Assembly: GCA_033807775.1 (NCBI GenBank)
Contig: JAWVWS010001006.1
Location: forward strand, 372,001-436,000
Direction: 5' to 3'
From: Saussurea involucrata
Taxonomy: Eukaryota > Streptophyta > Magnoliopsida > Asterales > Asteraceae
Length of the DNA: 64,000 nucleotides
The notes under the pieces were generated by a model. That model was not told the origin of the DNA. It did not search any database and worked only from the letters and a program-made list of their open reading frames with translations. Numbering within the stretch: the stretch's first letter is position 1; each line of letters starts with the position of its first letter. The translations under genes were made by a program, and so were the position numbers. Of this stretch, positions 31,472 to 43,051 are shown piece after piece.

Positions 31472-32983
31472 GTAAGGATGTCTATCTTGGGGGTTGACCG
31501 GTCTGTTTCCGTTTCTGTGAACGTCTTTTGGATTTAGTATTGTTTTTAGAAACATCGTTCACAGATCGGGTTTTAGGTGTGGATGTAGAACATTCACCCT
31601 TTTGAAATTTTACCGGTCGATCAACCGCTTTTGAGAGAAAATCGGTATGGCTTGGAAGAGGTTTATCGAATTCAAACTTCGAAAACTCCTCATCTGAACA
31701 AATGTTGGAATTCATAAACGCTGAAAAATCAAGTTCACTTTCGGATGGAACATCATTAGGTGAAGGATGTGAGGAACATTTTGGAACTGTGTTTTGCGAA
31801 GAATCAGTTGCGGAAGCTTTTTGAAAATCACAATTGAGATTCTTTGGCAAACATATCACTTGAGGTTCTTTTCCTTTTATTGAAGAAATTTTTCCTATAA
31901 AAGCCTTACAAGAAGATGTATCCGATGAGTTTGAGGAAGGTTTAGGCAGAGTGACTTTCTCGTTTTGAAGTCGGTCAAACTTCTCTTGAAGTTTGCCCTT
32001 ACTCACTTGCTCTTGCATCACTTCTGTTGCCAAGGCAGACAGTTTGGATGTGAGCCGTTTGATTTCTGCCTTAAGAGCTTCCTTTTCCTCAACAGATACA
32101 GATTCTGTTTTTGTGGAATTGACACCCTTAAGTTTGGATAAAAGTTCTTGTTTTTCTTTTTGAAATTTAATCATTTCCTGTTCAAATGACTCCTCTAACT
32201 GAACTATTTTCATTTCTAAAACAAGAGGTGCAACATAGCGTTTAAACTCGCCCATCTCTGTTTTAGTTTCAGTTGTTGGTACCGAATCCTTTTTCGAGGA
32301 ATATTTGGGCTTTGCAACTTTGTAGCCATCAAAGTAGTCATTTGATAGGTACTTGGATTTCCTTTTCTCATAAGTGTGTTAATAACTTCGTACGCAAAAG
32401 GTAATTGCATTTTAGTTGTATTCTTGCGTTTATATTCCTCACGTTCCTCATCCTTCTCATTGAGAGGTTCTATCCATTTGATTTTATATTGGAGAAATCT
32501 TTTATCAAGGCCTAGAAAATTAAACTCGTATAAAGTAGGCCTCATTGATAAAATATTTTTCAAATAATGTGGGTTGTCGTACCCAATTCCCCATTCTGAG
32601 TTAAAGTACTAGAAATCCTTAGGTTTGTTCAGATGGATCGTTTGATCTGTTTGACCTCATTTATAAAGTTTGAGCTCAAGGTCTGTTATTTTTTAAACAA
32701 GCTCTTTGTTGTCTATTTGAGGAGAGGAGCATTGATAGACAATCTCAGCTTTCTCATTCTCACACTGATCAAGTTTTGCGTTTAAATCAGATATTTTGGC
32801 CCGAAAGTCTTTGGGTGCTAAGGAAAGGTTTGCACACTTTTCTTTTAGGCTGGCGTTATCAGACTTAAGCTTTTCGGTGACCTTTATTTGAACATCTATC
32901 TTTTCTTTTAGAGTGGTTATTTCAAGCAAGTATTCATTTGTGGTTTTCTTACTGGAATCTACTTTTTGAACAAGCAGATGCAT
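31472..32983 (-). pseudogene. gag: Copia (-) gag C-terminal half, coiled coil
   Basis: Pieces of one long coiled-coil tail in several frames: LKEKIDVQIKVTEKLKSDNASLKEKCANL (32693-32983), LNEKDEEREEYKRKN (32216-32563) and LEESFEQEMIKFQKEKQELLSKLKG (31482-32255). It ends in a Ser/Lys-rich, basic region (KSKRRSQKRKQTG) at the hAT boundary. The layout parallels SIRE A gag, but the sequences are clearly different. Confidence 0.7.
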
Positions 32984-32999
32984 CTAATCCATTAAAGCT

Positions 33000-34326
33000 T
33001 GATGGATAGGAATACATACCTGGCATGAATCTCCGAGATCAGGAGGAGTGGTGTGGTTGCCCATGAAGCACAGATGGGCATCAGCATCTTCAACATCACT
33101 TTCATCGTCAGATCGAGTCAGCTAATGGCCATCTTCAACCATTAGTGCTTTTCTAGCTTCTTTCTGTTGTGCTAATAGCAACTTGGCCTTGTAGTATTCA
33201 GCGTTGCGAACGACAGGCTTTCGGCACTCTTTGGTAAAATGGCCCAGTTTGCCACAGTTGTAGCACTTGACTGGCTCGTCTTTGTTCTTTGCTTCGGGCT
33301 TGCGCTCGTACTTTTCCTTGTGATCAGACTGTTTGGCATCGTCAGATCTTCTTTTTCCTTTGTACCTAGCTTTGTAATCATGCCACTTGTTAGGAGTGGT
33401 TGAGTAGCGTTGATTGTTGGAAGACGGTTTCTTGAAGAACGTTTTCTTCTGAAAGGACTTAGAAATAAAGGCCATGGCTTTCTTAATTTCAGTCAGCTAT
33501 GGGTCTAAATCACTTTCCTCTGATTCTTCCTCTTCAGGTTCAGACTCACTAGACACTTGGGTTCATTTGGAGCTGCAGCTAGATGACTTACCTCGTTTAT
33601 CAGATACGACGGTGAGGGATCAGCTTGATGCTTTGTGGTTGACTTCTGAGTGCCCATCAACTCCAGAACTTCATCCTCGTCTTGCATGAGCATTTCGTAC
33701 AGCTCGTTGATGGGAACTTTCTCTATGAGGTGGTTGTGTCTGATATGAGATGCGAAGGTTTTCCACTCGGGCAGAAGGTTGTTCAGAAACTTGAGACAGT
33801 TTTCGGTATTAGACCTCAAGATTTGGTTCTTTTGGAGATCGTTCAGTAAAAGGCAGAATCGTTCGTATGCCACTTCTTTTGCTGCTTGAAACCGTCATAG
33901 CGAGTGATGCAGTTGTTTACCTTCAACTGATTCCCAACTTTACTGTCGCTCATCATCTTTGCAACTTGATCCCACATGCCTTTAGAAGTGTCTTTGTAGC
34001 AATCAATTGCAGTTTATATCTCATTCGGCGGACTCTGAACCAGATATCTCTTGGCGTGCTTCTCCCCATTGTACATGTTCTTCTCATCGTCGGTCATTTG
34101 GGCATAAAGTTTTGGTGTTGGTAGTTCTTGAGTACCATCGGCTTGAGCTGGAACAACATGCATTGGAGTCTCCTGAGGACCTTCGGTAAGGGCTTGTCAG
34201 ATGAACTCATAGTTGTCCTTGGACTCGATGAAGATTAGGAATTTGTCTCGCCATTGTGCGTATTAGCCTCGATAGAGAATCAGAGGCTTGGAGTCGGTAC
34301 CGATTGCAAGAGCGTCGCGAGACATA
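33000..34326 (-). pseudogene. gag: Copia (-) gag N-terminal half
   Basis: ATG at 34326 (MSRDALAIGTDSKPLILYRG), followed by in-frame stops and shifts. The UBN2-type core (FCLLLNDLQKNQILRSNTENCLKFLNNLLPEWKTF) is at 33505-33873, and the CCHC knuckle CYNCGKLGHFTKEC is at about 33235-33275. The frame changes near 33880, and a TAG lies at 33122-33124. Only about 100 bp separate the ATG from the chromovirus that split the leader at 34434. Confidence 0.8.
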
Positions 34327-34601
34327 GTGATGTGCACTAAGGTGATCTTCAGACAGTGTAGGTTCGATTCAAGGTAGTGACTTAACACAAGGAACTAAGA
34401 GTGAGTATCCTAACGCAAAATCTAAGAGTGACAGTGTAACACCCCGCTAAAGCGGAAACACGGAATGTACAGCTCAAGTTTCATAGCAAAAGTTACAAGA
34501 TCACATCAACCATCAAAATACATTCAAAGGTTAAAACCTTGTCTTTTACAATTGTTTTTACAAAAGGGGAATGAACATAAAATTAAAGATAGTAAAGAAA
34601 G

Positions 34602-35564
34602 TGTTGGTCCCGAAGGCCTGTACAAGTTTGTAGAAGGGGGGGGGGTTGAATACAAACACACAGATTTTACTTTTCTAAATTGTTTATTGATAAATCATTA
34701 ACAATTTACAGCTTGTTGCGGAAACAAGATTAAGGATAAACCTAAATCTAAACAAGTTGGAACACTAAGGTTTCTTGCACTAAGAGAGATAAGGAAATTA
34801 CTAATAATAACCTATCTGAGATAAGAAATTTGAACTTGTCCAGAGTTAGCAAGTTACTTCAAAAGAAGTGAGTTCATCTCTTTATATACTGCATGCATTT
34901 AATGCAAGTCAGTATATACTTTACACGTGTCATCAGCTGGTTGGTTGCATGTCATTGACTTTTGTTGACAACCTTAGTAGCCGTAAGGATGAACAGTGTA
35001 GTATCAGAGTGGTTGTACGATTTCAGATTTTCGGAGGTTCTTTTCTGACATTTCGTACGGAGGCGTGCAAGGGTGGTTAAGACAAAAGTACTTTGTACGG
35101 AGGACTTCATGATCAGCTTTCGTTGATTCAGCGATTATCATTTACTATTCAGCAGATGATAAAGTTCAGCGATAGCTGAAGTCTTGTACTTGATACTTCA
35201 CGTTGAGTGGACAAATCTGAGTCTTCGCTGATCCGCATCAGTTCATTAGGAGACTTGTCGCTGGTTCTTGAGCTTGATCTTCGACTTCAGCGTAGAACCT
35301 TTGTTGACGTGAAACTTGTCTTCAGGGATCATAAGTAAACAACTAACTTATCAGCGATCATCATAATGACTGAACAGACTCAGTATTAATGGTGAACAGT
35401 TTCGCTGAATGTTTAATTTAAAAGAGCGAGAGTTCCTATCAGCGGTACTGTAAGATCTTAGTACTTATCAGCGATAGTGAAACTCTGATACATATTGTTT
35501 ACTTACAATTTTCACTAAGTATAAGAAAAGGTCATTATCAAATCACTGAGGGTTTGGATCAACA
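34602..35564 (-). repeat. SIRE B 3' LTR
   Basis: 963 bp. On the minus strand a TATA box (TATATAAAGAG) lies at about 34892-34882. Upstream of it are many TCAGCG/CGCTGA words, including the palindrome TTCAGCGATAGCTGAA at 35165-35180. A poly-G run at 34636-34645 lies near the far end. Confidence 0.92.
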
Positions 35565-35836
35565 ATCTCCCCCTATTTGATTATGACATAGCAACAAAGA
35601 AAATTGCTATTTAATGAAAACATACGGATAAAAAGAACTCATAAAATATTTGTCCCTTTTACTGTTTTCTGGGATCTTTTCAGTACTGATGGAGTAAAGT
35701 ACATTCGCTGAAATCTTTCTTTAAAACTTTGAATCAGGTTACAAAGAGAAATGGAAAGATTACAAGTACGAGCGAAATAAATTACAAGTACAAAAGGATA
35801 ACTGATAAAATAGATGAAAGACGCGATTTTATCAGC
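35565..35836 (-). other. SIRE B 3' untranslated region and PPT
   Basis: No ORF. The minus strand reads CAAATAGGGGGAGAT at 35579-35565, the PPT adjoining the 3' LTR. Confidence 0.85.
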
Positions 35837-38800
35837 TTACAGAGGTTCTTCCTTAATGAGAAGTTCATCAAGGGTCTTTTCAGTGGGGATCATCCAGTCA
35901 GGAACCGTTACACCTCGTTTTCTTTTGTTCAGCGCTTCTTCAAAGATCAAGGGTTTTAGGTGTCGTGCCTGAATGTCTTTTCTGAAGTCACACCAGTAGA
36001 TGAGATGTCTGAGCTGTTCGATTGGAGTGATTGGAAGCTCAGCGATCCGTTGAAAACATTTACGTTCGTCGTAGTCGAGAAAGAATATTCCATAAGGATT
36101 ACTGATGACTTTACCAGGGACGAAAAGTTCACATGGTGGCAAAGAAATGTCAAGGGCAGATAGATCAGGGTCAGGACCAAGAACTTCAGCGCGAGAGAAA
36201 CCAATTCCAGTTTCATTTCGTATGACAGGACCTGAGTTTGAATCTTGACATTTCTTCTTTGGAGAGGCCCTTTTTCTTTTCAGCTTAAGATCAGGAAGAG
36301 GAGGAATGTCCACACAAGAAGATATCAAGTCGATCTGTCTGTTTATCAGCTTTTCGAAATGATCCTTGTACTTAGATTGTGACGATTGGATAGCTAACCT
36401 CATCTCCAGCCATTCAGAGAGACCATACCTTTTTACAGTGTCAGCGCGAAAGGTTTCAGTTTGGCCATTTTCTCTGAAAAGTTTGATGTCAACAATAGGT
36501 ACTCCGATAGAGGTTCTTCCAAAGATGAATACCTTGTTGATCTTCGCTGGACGATATCTGAAGTGTATTTTCTCTTTACACCAGATCAGGGTGGTCTGAG
36601 AAACTTCAGTTTTCTTTTCCACGATCTTCTGGGCTTCTTCCCAAAGCTTTCGTTGGATTTGAATGGGAACACGTTTCAGCTTGGGGTCTTTGACATATTC
36701 TTGAGTAAGCTTGATGGCGTATTCTCTGTCTTTTTCTTCAGCTTCCTTTCTTTCAGCGATTAGGCGTTCAGCTCTGAGGTGTTCCTTGTATTCAGCTTTT
36801 GAGATTCTGAACTTTGGAGGAACTGACGGAAGTTGATCACGCCTTAGAATGATTCGCTGATCCTCGAATCGCTTTATTATTTCCTCTCTTTTCTTTTGTA
36901 CCTCTTCACTTAGCTTTTGAGGAGCTAAGGAAGGTCTGCGTCTGTGAGAGAGAGTCTGTTCTTCAGGTTCATCAGTCTCAGAGATTAAATCCAAGACTGG
37001 GATTATTTGGTCAGCGGCAGCTGGTATTTTTGGTGAAGTCGCAAACCCTTCAGCGATATCCTCAAACAGCGGAGAGGACTAGCTGAAACACAACGATCTT
37101 ACAAGTAAGAACTTGGGTAGAAACAGATAGAGAGAATTGGTTTAAGTTTATAGGCTTGGGTAGAGGAACTGATAGTGTATGATAGAGGAGGGATGGAGTA
37201 AGAGATGGTTAGTGTACCTGACAAACCGTCTTTTCAAGCAAGATCGTCAAATTGTCATCTTCAGCGACGCTTTTGCCTTTGCCTTTCTCAGCTCCAGAGG
37301 CTGAGGGCTTTGTCTTTGTCCGCTCCCCTGTCGGTTCATTTATTGAGATTCCCTTAAGAGCTTTGATCCTTGGGGCAGGTTTGACGATAAAGAAATCATC
37401 GTCATCTTCGTCATCATCATCATCATTCCTTGGAGAGGAGGATGGTTCATTATCAGGGATGTCGACGGCTTCATCATCTTCTGCTTCGGATTCTTCAGCT
37501 TCTTCTTCGAGTTGCTCCCCCTCAGATACAGAGGCGAGCTTCTCGGTTCCCTCAGGGTTTTCATCTCCCTGAGGTCCAGCGGCTGCTTCCACTTCAATAG
37601 TCTTCTCACCCTCTTCAGCGAAGGTGAGGTCTTCGTTCTTCTCTCCCCTGATAGATTCATCATGGGAAAGGTCTTCAGCGCTCGAGTTTTCAGCGCTCTT
37701 CTCCCCCTCTTTTTCATGATGACTGGGGGAGGAATGGGTAGATTCAGCAGCATGGGTAGGTTCTCTGTCTTCTTGGCCAGAGAAACCTACGCGAACTTCA
37801 ATCTTAGCTAATCTGTCTTCAAGGCCAGAAATAGCAGGATTGATCTTCTTCAGCTCTGTGCGATCCGCCGCTGTGAAGTTTTCAGTTTCAGGGACGGGTG
37901 CAGGAGCAGGATCAGGATATTTGGCTTTGTTCAACAGCTGCTCGACCATTGTCTTTATCGAACTAACATCGGTCTTTACAGAGCCTAACTCAGTTGTCAG
38001 AGTTTGGACATTTGTCTTCACATCAGACATATCTCCCTCGAGTGTCCCAACAGATGTCTTCAGCGTTGTTAGTTCGCCGGACATGGAGGAAACTGAGTTT
38101 TTGAGTGAGGTGTAGTCTGTGTAGATATCAGCGAGCACTTTAGCGAAATCGCTGAGAGTCTTATCAACTTGCTTCAAGTCATCTGAGGAAGCCTTCTTCT
38201 CCACCACCGTTGTCAGCTTTATCAAATTTTCTCCAGCGGTGGTTACATCTGTAGAGTTGTTGGAGAGTGTGGTGGTGAGATCTGTCAGCTTTGTTTCCAC
38301 GAACTTCAGAGAAGCGTTGATGTCTCCCAAATTAGGACCTGTAACACATAAGTACTTGTGAACAAAGGAAAGCTCAGAAGTATCAGGTTTAGTTACAGTG
38401 TATATGGGTTGATTTGTACCTGCAGGAGGATTGACGAACTCGTCAAAGTTGGGGATTCCTGTAAAATGTTCCATATCTTCCTCAAAAGTTCGGTGAGGAA
38501 TGATGATATTTGCAGGTCCGGTCTTCATCATTCTTTGAGAAGCGTCAGCGGAGGCTTCTGGAATGATGGCATCTCCAGATTTCTTTGGAGGAGAGTCCAA
38601 GTGAGTAGAGGGAGAAGCGAAGGATAAGAATTGGGTTCGGGTACTGAGTTCAGCGTTGGATTCGCTGAAAAACACTTCATCAGTCTTTGGAGAGACTGAA
38701 GGAGGTTGGGTATGTTCCAAGTTTCTAACCTCAGCGTTTAGGGACGCTGAATCCGGGATTGAAGGGATGGTTTGAATTGGTGTGGCAGAGCGTACCACAA

Positions 38801-39917
38801 AACTTTCCTTCAGCTCTGCAGAAAGAGCTGAGGAGTCTTCAGCAAGAGATTGCTGGGGCTGCTCCTTGGTTTTCTTGATCCTTTTGGAACCAAGTTGGAT
38901 TGAAGAGTGTTTCCTTTTCTTAGAAGGAGATGATTGTGTGGCCGGGGTATCAGCGATGGGTATGGTCGCTGAAGGAGCCACAAAAGTCGAAGAAGTAGGG
39001 TTGAGAAGAGTAAGAAGGGTAGAAAGACGTACCTCATTTTCGACAGGTTTGAAATCAAGCACCTTAGGGCCAACCAGAGAGAGTTTCAGGTCACCCTCTT
39101 TCGGGTAGCTGTCCTTCAGGCCATATTGAAAGATGGCGCTGATGAATCTTGGGTATGGAACCCATGCAGGTCTGTCAGCAGCAGAATCTACTCTTTGTAC
39201 TAGGTCATCATAAATAATAGATGCCCAGTCAATATGTAGACCTTTCAGCAGTGCGTATCCCATAGCCTGCTGAGGTTGAGCGGTTTGATCAGAGGAGCCG
39301 GTCTTCGCTGTCATGCAGCTGATCAGGTGTGCGAAGATGAAATTCATCTCACTGGGCATTTTGGACTTCTTTATCAGCGTCAGCTTCTTCTCGGGCTTCT
39401 TGTCCCTTCCAGTTTCCCAGATGTAACCCATTGCGTCGAGGAAAGCAATGATTTCTTCTCTGTCAGCATGCTTCCTATGGCCAGGGAATGCAACAAACAG
39501 TTTTTCTTTGGTAGCATTGGGAAAGTTCAGGGCTTTTCGAATGATTGCGGGGGTTATCTTAATTGTGCCATACTCAGTATTGCTGAGTATGCAATCGATG
39601 GTTTTGGATGCATCTTTGGCGGAGGGTAGCTGAGTGTGTCTGGCAGAGTACCAGAACTGGGATAGTAGTAGCTGACTTGCAGGAGGTGTGATGGTCAGGG
39701 CTGTTGAAATGCAACAGTTTTTCAGGAAACTCACAGCATCATCCAGATGTGTGACTTGCTTTCGAGGAGGAAACTCGAGAAGCGCAGAGAGGTTGTTGAC
39801 CTTGGTCCAATCTAGTTGATCCAGCGTGAACTTAACCTGAGGGGCTTTGATGATTTCCACTTCCTCAGAGTCAGTGGAGAAGTTCTCAGCGGTAACATTG
39901 ATCTTTGAAGTTGCCAT
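35837..39917 (-). CDS. SIRE B env-like gene, two exons, about 1313 codons open
   Basis: Exon 1 runs 39917-37218 from an ATG. Its N-terminal globular domain (about residues 30-275: LLSQFWYSARH, ITPAIIRKALNFP, WVPYPRFISAIFQYGL) matches SIRE A and C. A basic patch KKRKHSS...KRIKKTKE, a coiled coil (about 540-680) and a very acidic stretch with an Asp run follow. Predicted intron 37217-37079: CAG|GTACAC to TTTCAGCTAG; joining keeps the frame. Exon 2 (37078-35837) adds 413 residues: Lys/Glu-rich helix, then a domain with WCKEKIHFRYRPAKINKVFIFGRTSIGVP. The first in-frame ATG of exon 2 is far inside, so it is not a separate gene. No membrane helix or signal peptide. The function is unknown. Confidence 0.75.
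37079..37217 (-). other. Predicted intron in SIRE B env-like gene
   Basis: 139 nt, donor CAG|GTACACTAACC, acceptor TTGTGTTTCAGCTAG|TCC, with a pyrimidine-rich interior. Without splicing, exon 1 stops after two more residues (Val-His). The same donor position is followed by a similar pyrimidine-rich intron and CTAG acceptor context in SIRE C (donor 55129). Confidence 0.65.
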
Positions 39918-40406
39918 TTCTCTGTATTATCAGTTCAACCAAAGATGTTAACAAATAAGAATTGTCTTGATATGGAAATAATTTCCATTAAGATGGTTCG
40001 AATTTTGTCCATTTCATTCAGACATAAATGTCTTAATGAAGATTAGGGTTTTTTATGATTTTTGACAGAAAAGTAAAACCCATTGAATCTTGTTATCCAG
40101 TTTTCTATGAAGAAATTAGATTCTGGAAACGAATGAAGAACATGTTTAAGATTTTTGCATTTAAACTTGAAGAACAACCTTGAAATGGTTGTGTTCATAA
40201 AACCATGAAAGAAATGATTTTATTTTTACAAAGTTCTTTTGTTTGATCTTGTTAAAACAATGAGAAGATCAGAAACAAGTTATACGCATTTGGTAATAAA
40301 TAAGAACATATTAACCTTGATGTTTGATGAAGAAGATGATGAACAGTTCTTGAGGTTTTTGAGAGCACAAATGCAACAGAGGATTCTTTCTTGCGGAGGA
40401 AGATTT
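39918..40406 (-). other. SIRE B leader between truncated 5' LTR and env-like ATG
   Basis: 490 bp, AT-rich, no ORF. It probably corresponds to the pol-env spacer of the parent element. It joins the LTR at 40406/40407 where both sides share GATCA, suggesting an illegitimate-recombination deletion. Confidence 0.6.
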
Positions 40407-40860
40407 GATCAGCTTTCGTTGATTCAGCGATTATCATTTACTATTCAGCAAATGATAAAGTTCAGCGATAGCTGAAGTCTTGTACTTGATACTTCACGTT
40501 GAGTGGACAAATCTGAGTCTTCGCTGATCCGCATCATTTCATTAGGAGACTTGTCGCTGGTTCTTGAGCTTGATCTTCGACTTCAGCGTAGAACCTTTGT
40601 TGACGTGAAACTTGTCTTCAGGGATCATAAGTAAACAACTAACTTATCAGCGATCATCATAATGACTGAACAGACTCAGTATTAATGGTGAACAGTTTCG
40701 CTGAATGTTTAATTTAAAAGAGCGAGAGTTCCTATCAGCGGTACTGGAAGATCTTAGTACTTATCAGCGGTAGTGAAACTCTGATACATATTGTTTACTT
40801 ACAATTTTCACTAAGTATAAGAAAGGGTCATTATCAAATCACTGAGGGTTTGGATCAACA
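40407..40860 (-). repeat. SIRE B 5' LTR, truncated
   Basis: 454 bp equal to the first part (upstream U3) of the 3' LTR. The TATA-containing half is gone, but the TCAGCG-rich half, including TTCAGCGATAGCTGAA (40461-40476), is kept. Confidence 0.92.
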
Positions 40861-41851
40861 GAAAGCTTCATCACGTGTAGCCTTCCTAAGTTCCAACCTT
40901 AAGGATGTTCCCCTGAAAAGCATGTAAATGAGAGTGTCAACTAATGCACTAGTTGGTGAGATCACATGTTTAACGAGTATAACATTGTTTGCCATCGCAA
41001 AATAGTTTAAATACACACAAGGGATAAATAAATCGGTTATCAAAACCACTTGCTCAAGGTAATCGTATGTAAAATGCTAAGTTATTGAGCCCGTTACCCG
41101 ACCTATACCTACAGAATCGCCCCAATGCATGTTCTATCGCCAACAATGCGCAAATATAAACAATAATTATGCACTCAAACAAGCGCTACTTGTGAGTGGG
41201 ATGTCAACACAAATAACGTTATCCATAATTACCAACGGCTCACACTCGTGAGTTAAACGGGTAACGTAAAATAAACGGGGACTTTTGAACGATAGCAAAA
41301 GAAACTCAAACTTACAACATTTGCAACAACATAGATACCATAGAGCATAGACAAGTATAGCAAGTTTCGTATTTCCAAGAAAACGAAATAATCGATGCGT
41401 AAAATAGTTGTAGTAACGACATGTTTTTCACCCCAAAATATGTAAAACATTGAAAAAGGGGTTGTGAACTCACTTGATAAGCGATTGAATCCGGGAATCT
41501 CCCACAAGTACTCCGAGATGATCCTACTTCAAACCTATGAACGTAAGGTCACTAGTGAGTTCCCAATCTCGAAGGTTCGGTACTAACTATCCAAATCGTC
41601 ATAAAATGTCTTGTTGTGTTTTAATATTATAACGTAATAAACGTATACATTGTTCTTGTTGAATTAAAGTTTCCGCAATTTCGTCACATTAAGTAACGAA
41701 AAGGGTTTTAAAGAACATAAACATATATAGTACATATATATGTATAAACCGAAATTTTATCGTAAGAACGATAAGATTTGAAGGGTTTTGAATGTAAAGA
41801 CAATATTTAAGTGCATAAATATATAGGTATAGTATATATTTATATTACACG

Positions 41852-42050
41852 ATTTCATCATAAAATGATGAAATGGGATCAAGAATATATATGAAATGCA
41901 AAAACATATATAAATATATTATATATATGTATATTCCACAATTTCATCAAAAATAATGAAAAGGGATAAAGAATAAATAATGTGCATAAATAAAATGTAA
42001 GTATAAGATATACATATATATTCCACTATTTCATCATAAAATGATGAAAT
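41852..42050. repeat. Three stem-loop repeats in chromovirus (-) 3' LTR
   Basis: Units at 41852-41874, 41941-41962 and 42028-42050, about 88 bp apart. Arms are ATTTCATCAT and ATGATGAAAT with an AAA loop; the middle one is degraded. Counterparts in the 5' LTR are at 49980-50002, 50067-50089 and 50154-50176. Confidence 0.85.
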
Positions 42051-43017
42051 GGGATTAGAAGTTAGTCCTTAATAATAATAATAATTTGTCCTTTGCTGTC
42101 CAGAATTTGATGTCATTTGGTGTCCAACTTTGGGTAACTTCTATGTACAATTTGGTCATGAATTTTTATGTCCGGTAGTTCAATGAGTTAGGAAACTTTT
42201 GGCATAAGTTTCATAATTTTTGGAAGAGTCTAAGTACATGAAATAAAACCCGACAGAAAATATTGATGTTTGCGTACTGATTTTGTGAGGACTGTTTGGT
42301 AGATGCAATCTATGTCTTTTTGAGTAAAACCACTTGGGTTTGAATCTTAACACATTAAAATGATTTCCAGAAAAAGAATCACTCCATTTGGAGTTATATT
42401 GAGTAAGATATGACCCTTTGAAGTGGAGGGTGTAATTTGGCAGAAATCTGTCAAACCACATTTTGTGCATATGCTCACATGTTGACTTATTAACCAAAAT
42501 TCTTATTCTTTTGCATGCACAATCCGATTTGACTCTCTTCCATACACTTATTTTCAGTTCCCAAAACACATTTTTGATCCAAAAATTGGTGAAGTGTTGC
42601 ATACATATGGAGAGAGGGAGAGAGGTGGCCGGCCTCTTCTAGGGGGTGGGGTGTGGTGTGGTGTGACAATTGTATTTAGTCACTTCATGTCTTTAAAAAT
42701 TAAATTAAATACAAGTATTCTCTTTAAAGTTAAAATACAAAGTATATATATATAAAATAAAGTATTTATATATATAATAAAATTGAAATATATAACTTAT
42801 CAACTACTTAAATACTTGTAGTATAAATGTATATTAAGTTGGCATTTTATGAGATTTATGGATAATTTCCTAATTCAAGGATTTCTTAGGCAAAATTTCT
42901 CGAATTTTTCCTATCGTACCGTGTTTACTGCTAAAATTGCACTGGGTAAACTATGTCATGAAAATAACTTATCCAACGTAATTCTAACCTGAGGTGTAAA
43001 TTTTGACAGTTGTCACA

Positions 43018-43032
43018 GTCTCCCCCGGTTAG
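43018..43032 (-). other. Polypurine tract of chromovirus (-)
   Basis: The minus strand reads CTAACCGGGGGAGAC, directly before the 3' LTR. Confidence 0.85.
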
Positions 43033-43051
43033 AAGAATTTCGTCCCGAAAT

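Larger units (their letters stand above)
34602..40860 (-). mobile_element. SIRE B: copia-type element lacking gag-pol but keeping an env-like gene
   Basis: Target duplication GAAAG at 34597-34601 and 40861-40865. The 3' LTR is complete (34602-35564, 963 bp, TGTTG...CAACA). The 5' LTR is cut to 454 bp (40407-40860), matching 35111-35564 base for base in length. Between them are only a 490-bp leader and the env-like gene. R/U5, PBS, gag, protease, integrase and RT are missing. SIRE assignment rests on homology of the env-like gene with SIRE A and on the PPT. Confidence 0.88.
34435..43017 (-). repeat. 3' LTR of chromovirus (-), split by SIRE B
   Basis: Pieces are 34435-34601 and 40866-43017, net about 2.3 kb. 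Compared with the 5' LTR it lacks 610 bp at the point after 42580 (sequence found at 50721-51330). It holds three copies of a stem-loop repeat at 41852-42050 and short AT-rich microsatellites. Confidence 0.93.

Noticed and set aside
37252..37572. Plus-strand ORF with a long Ser run opposite SIRE B
   Set aside because: It is the shadow of the Asp/Glu-rich coding stretch on the minus strand.
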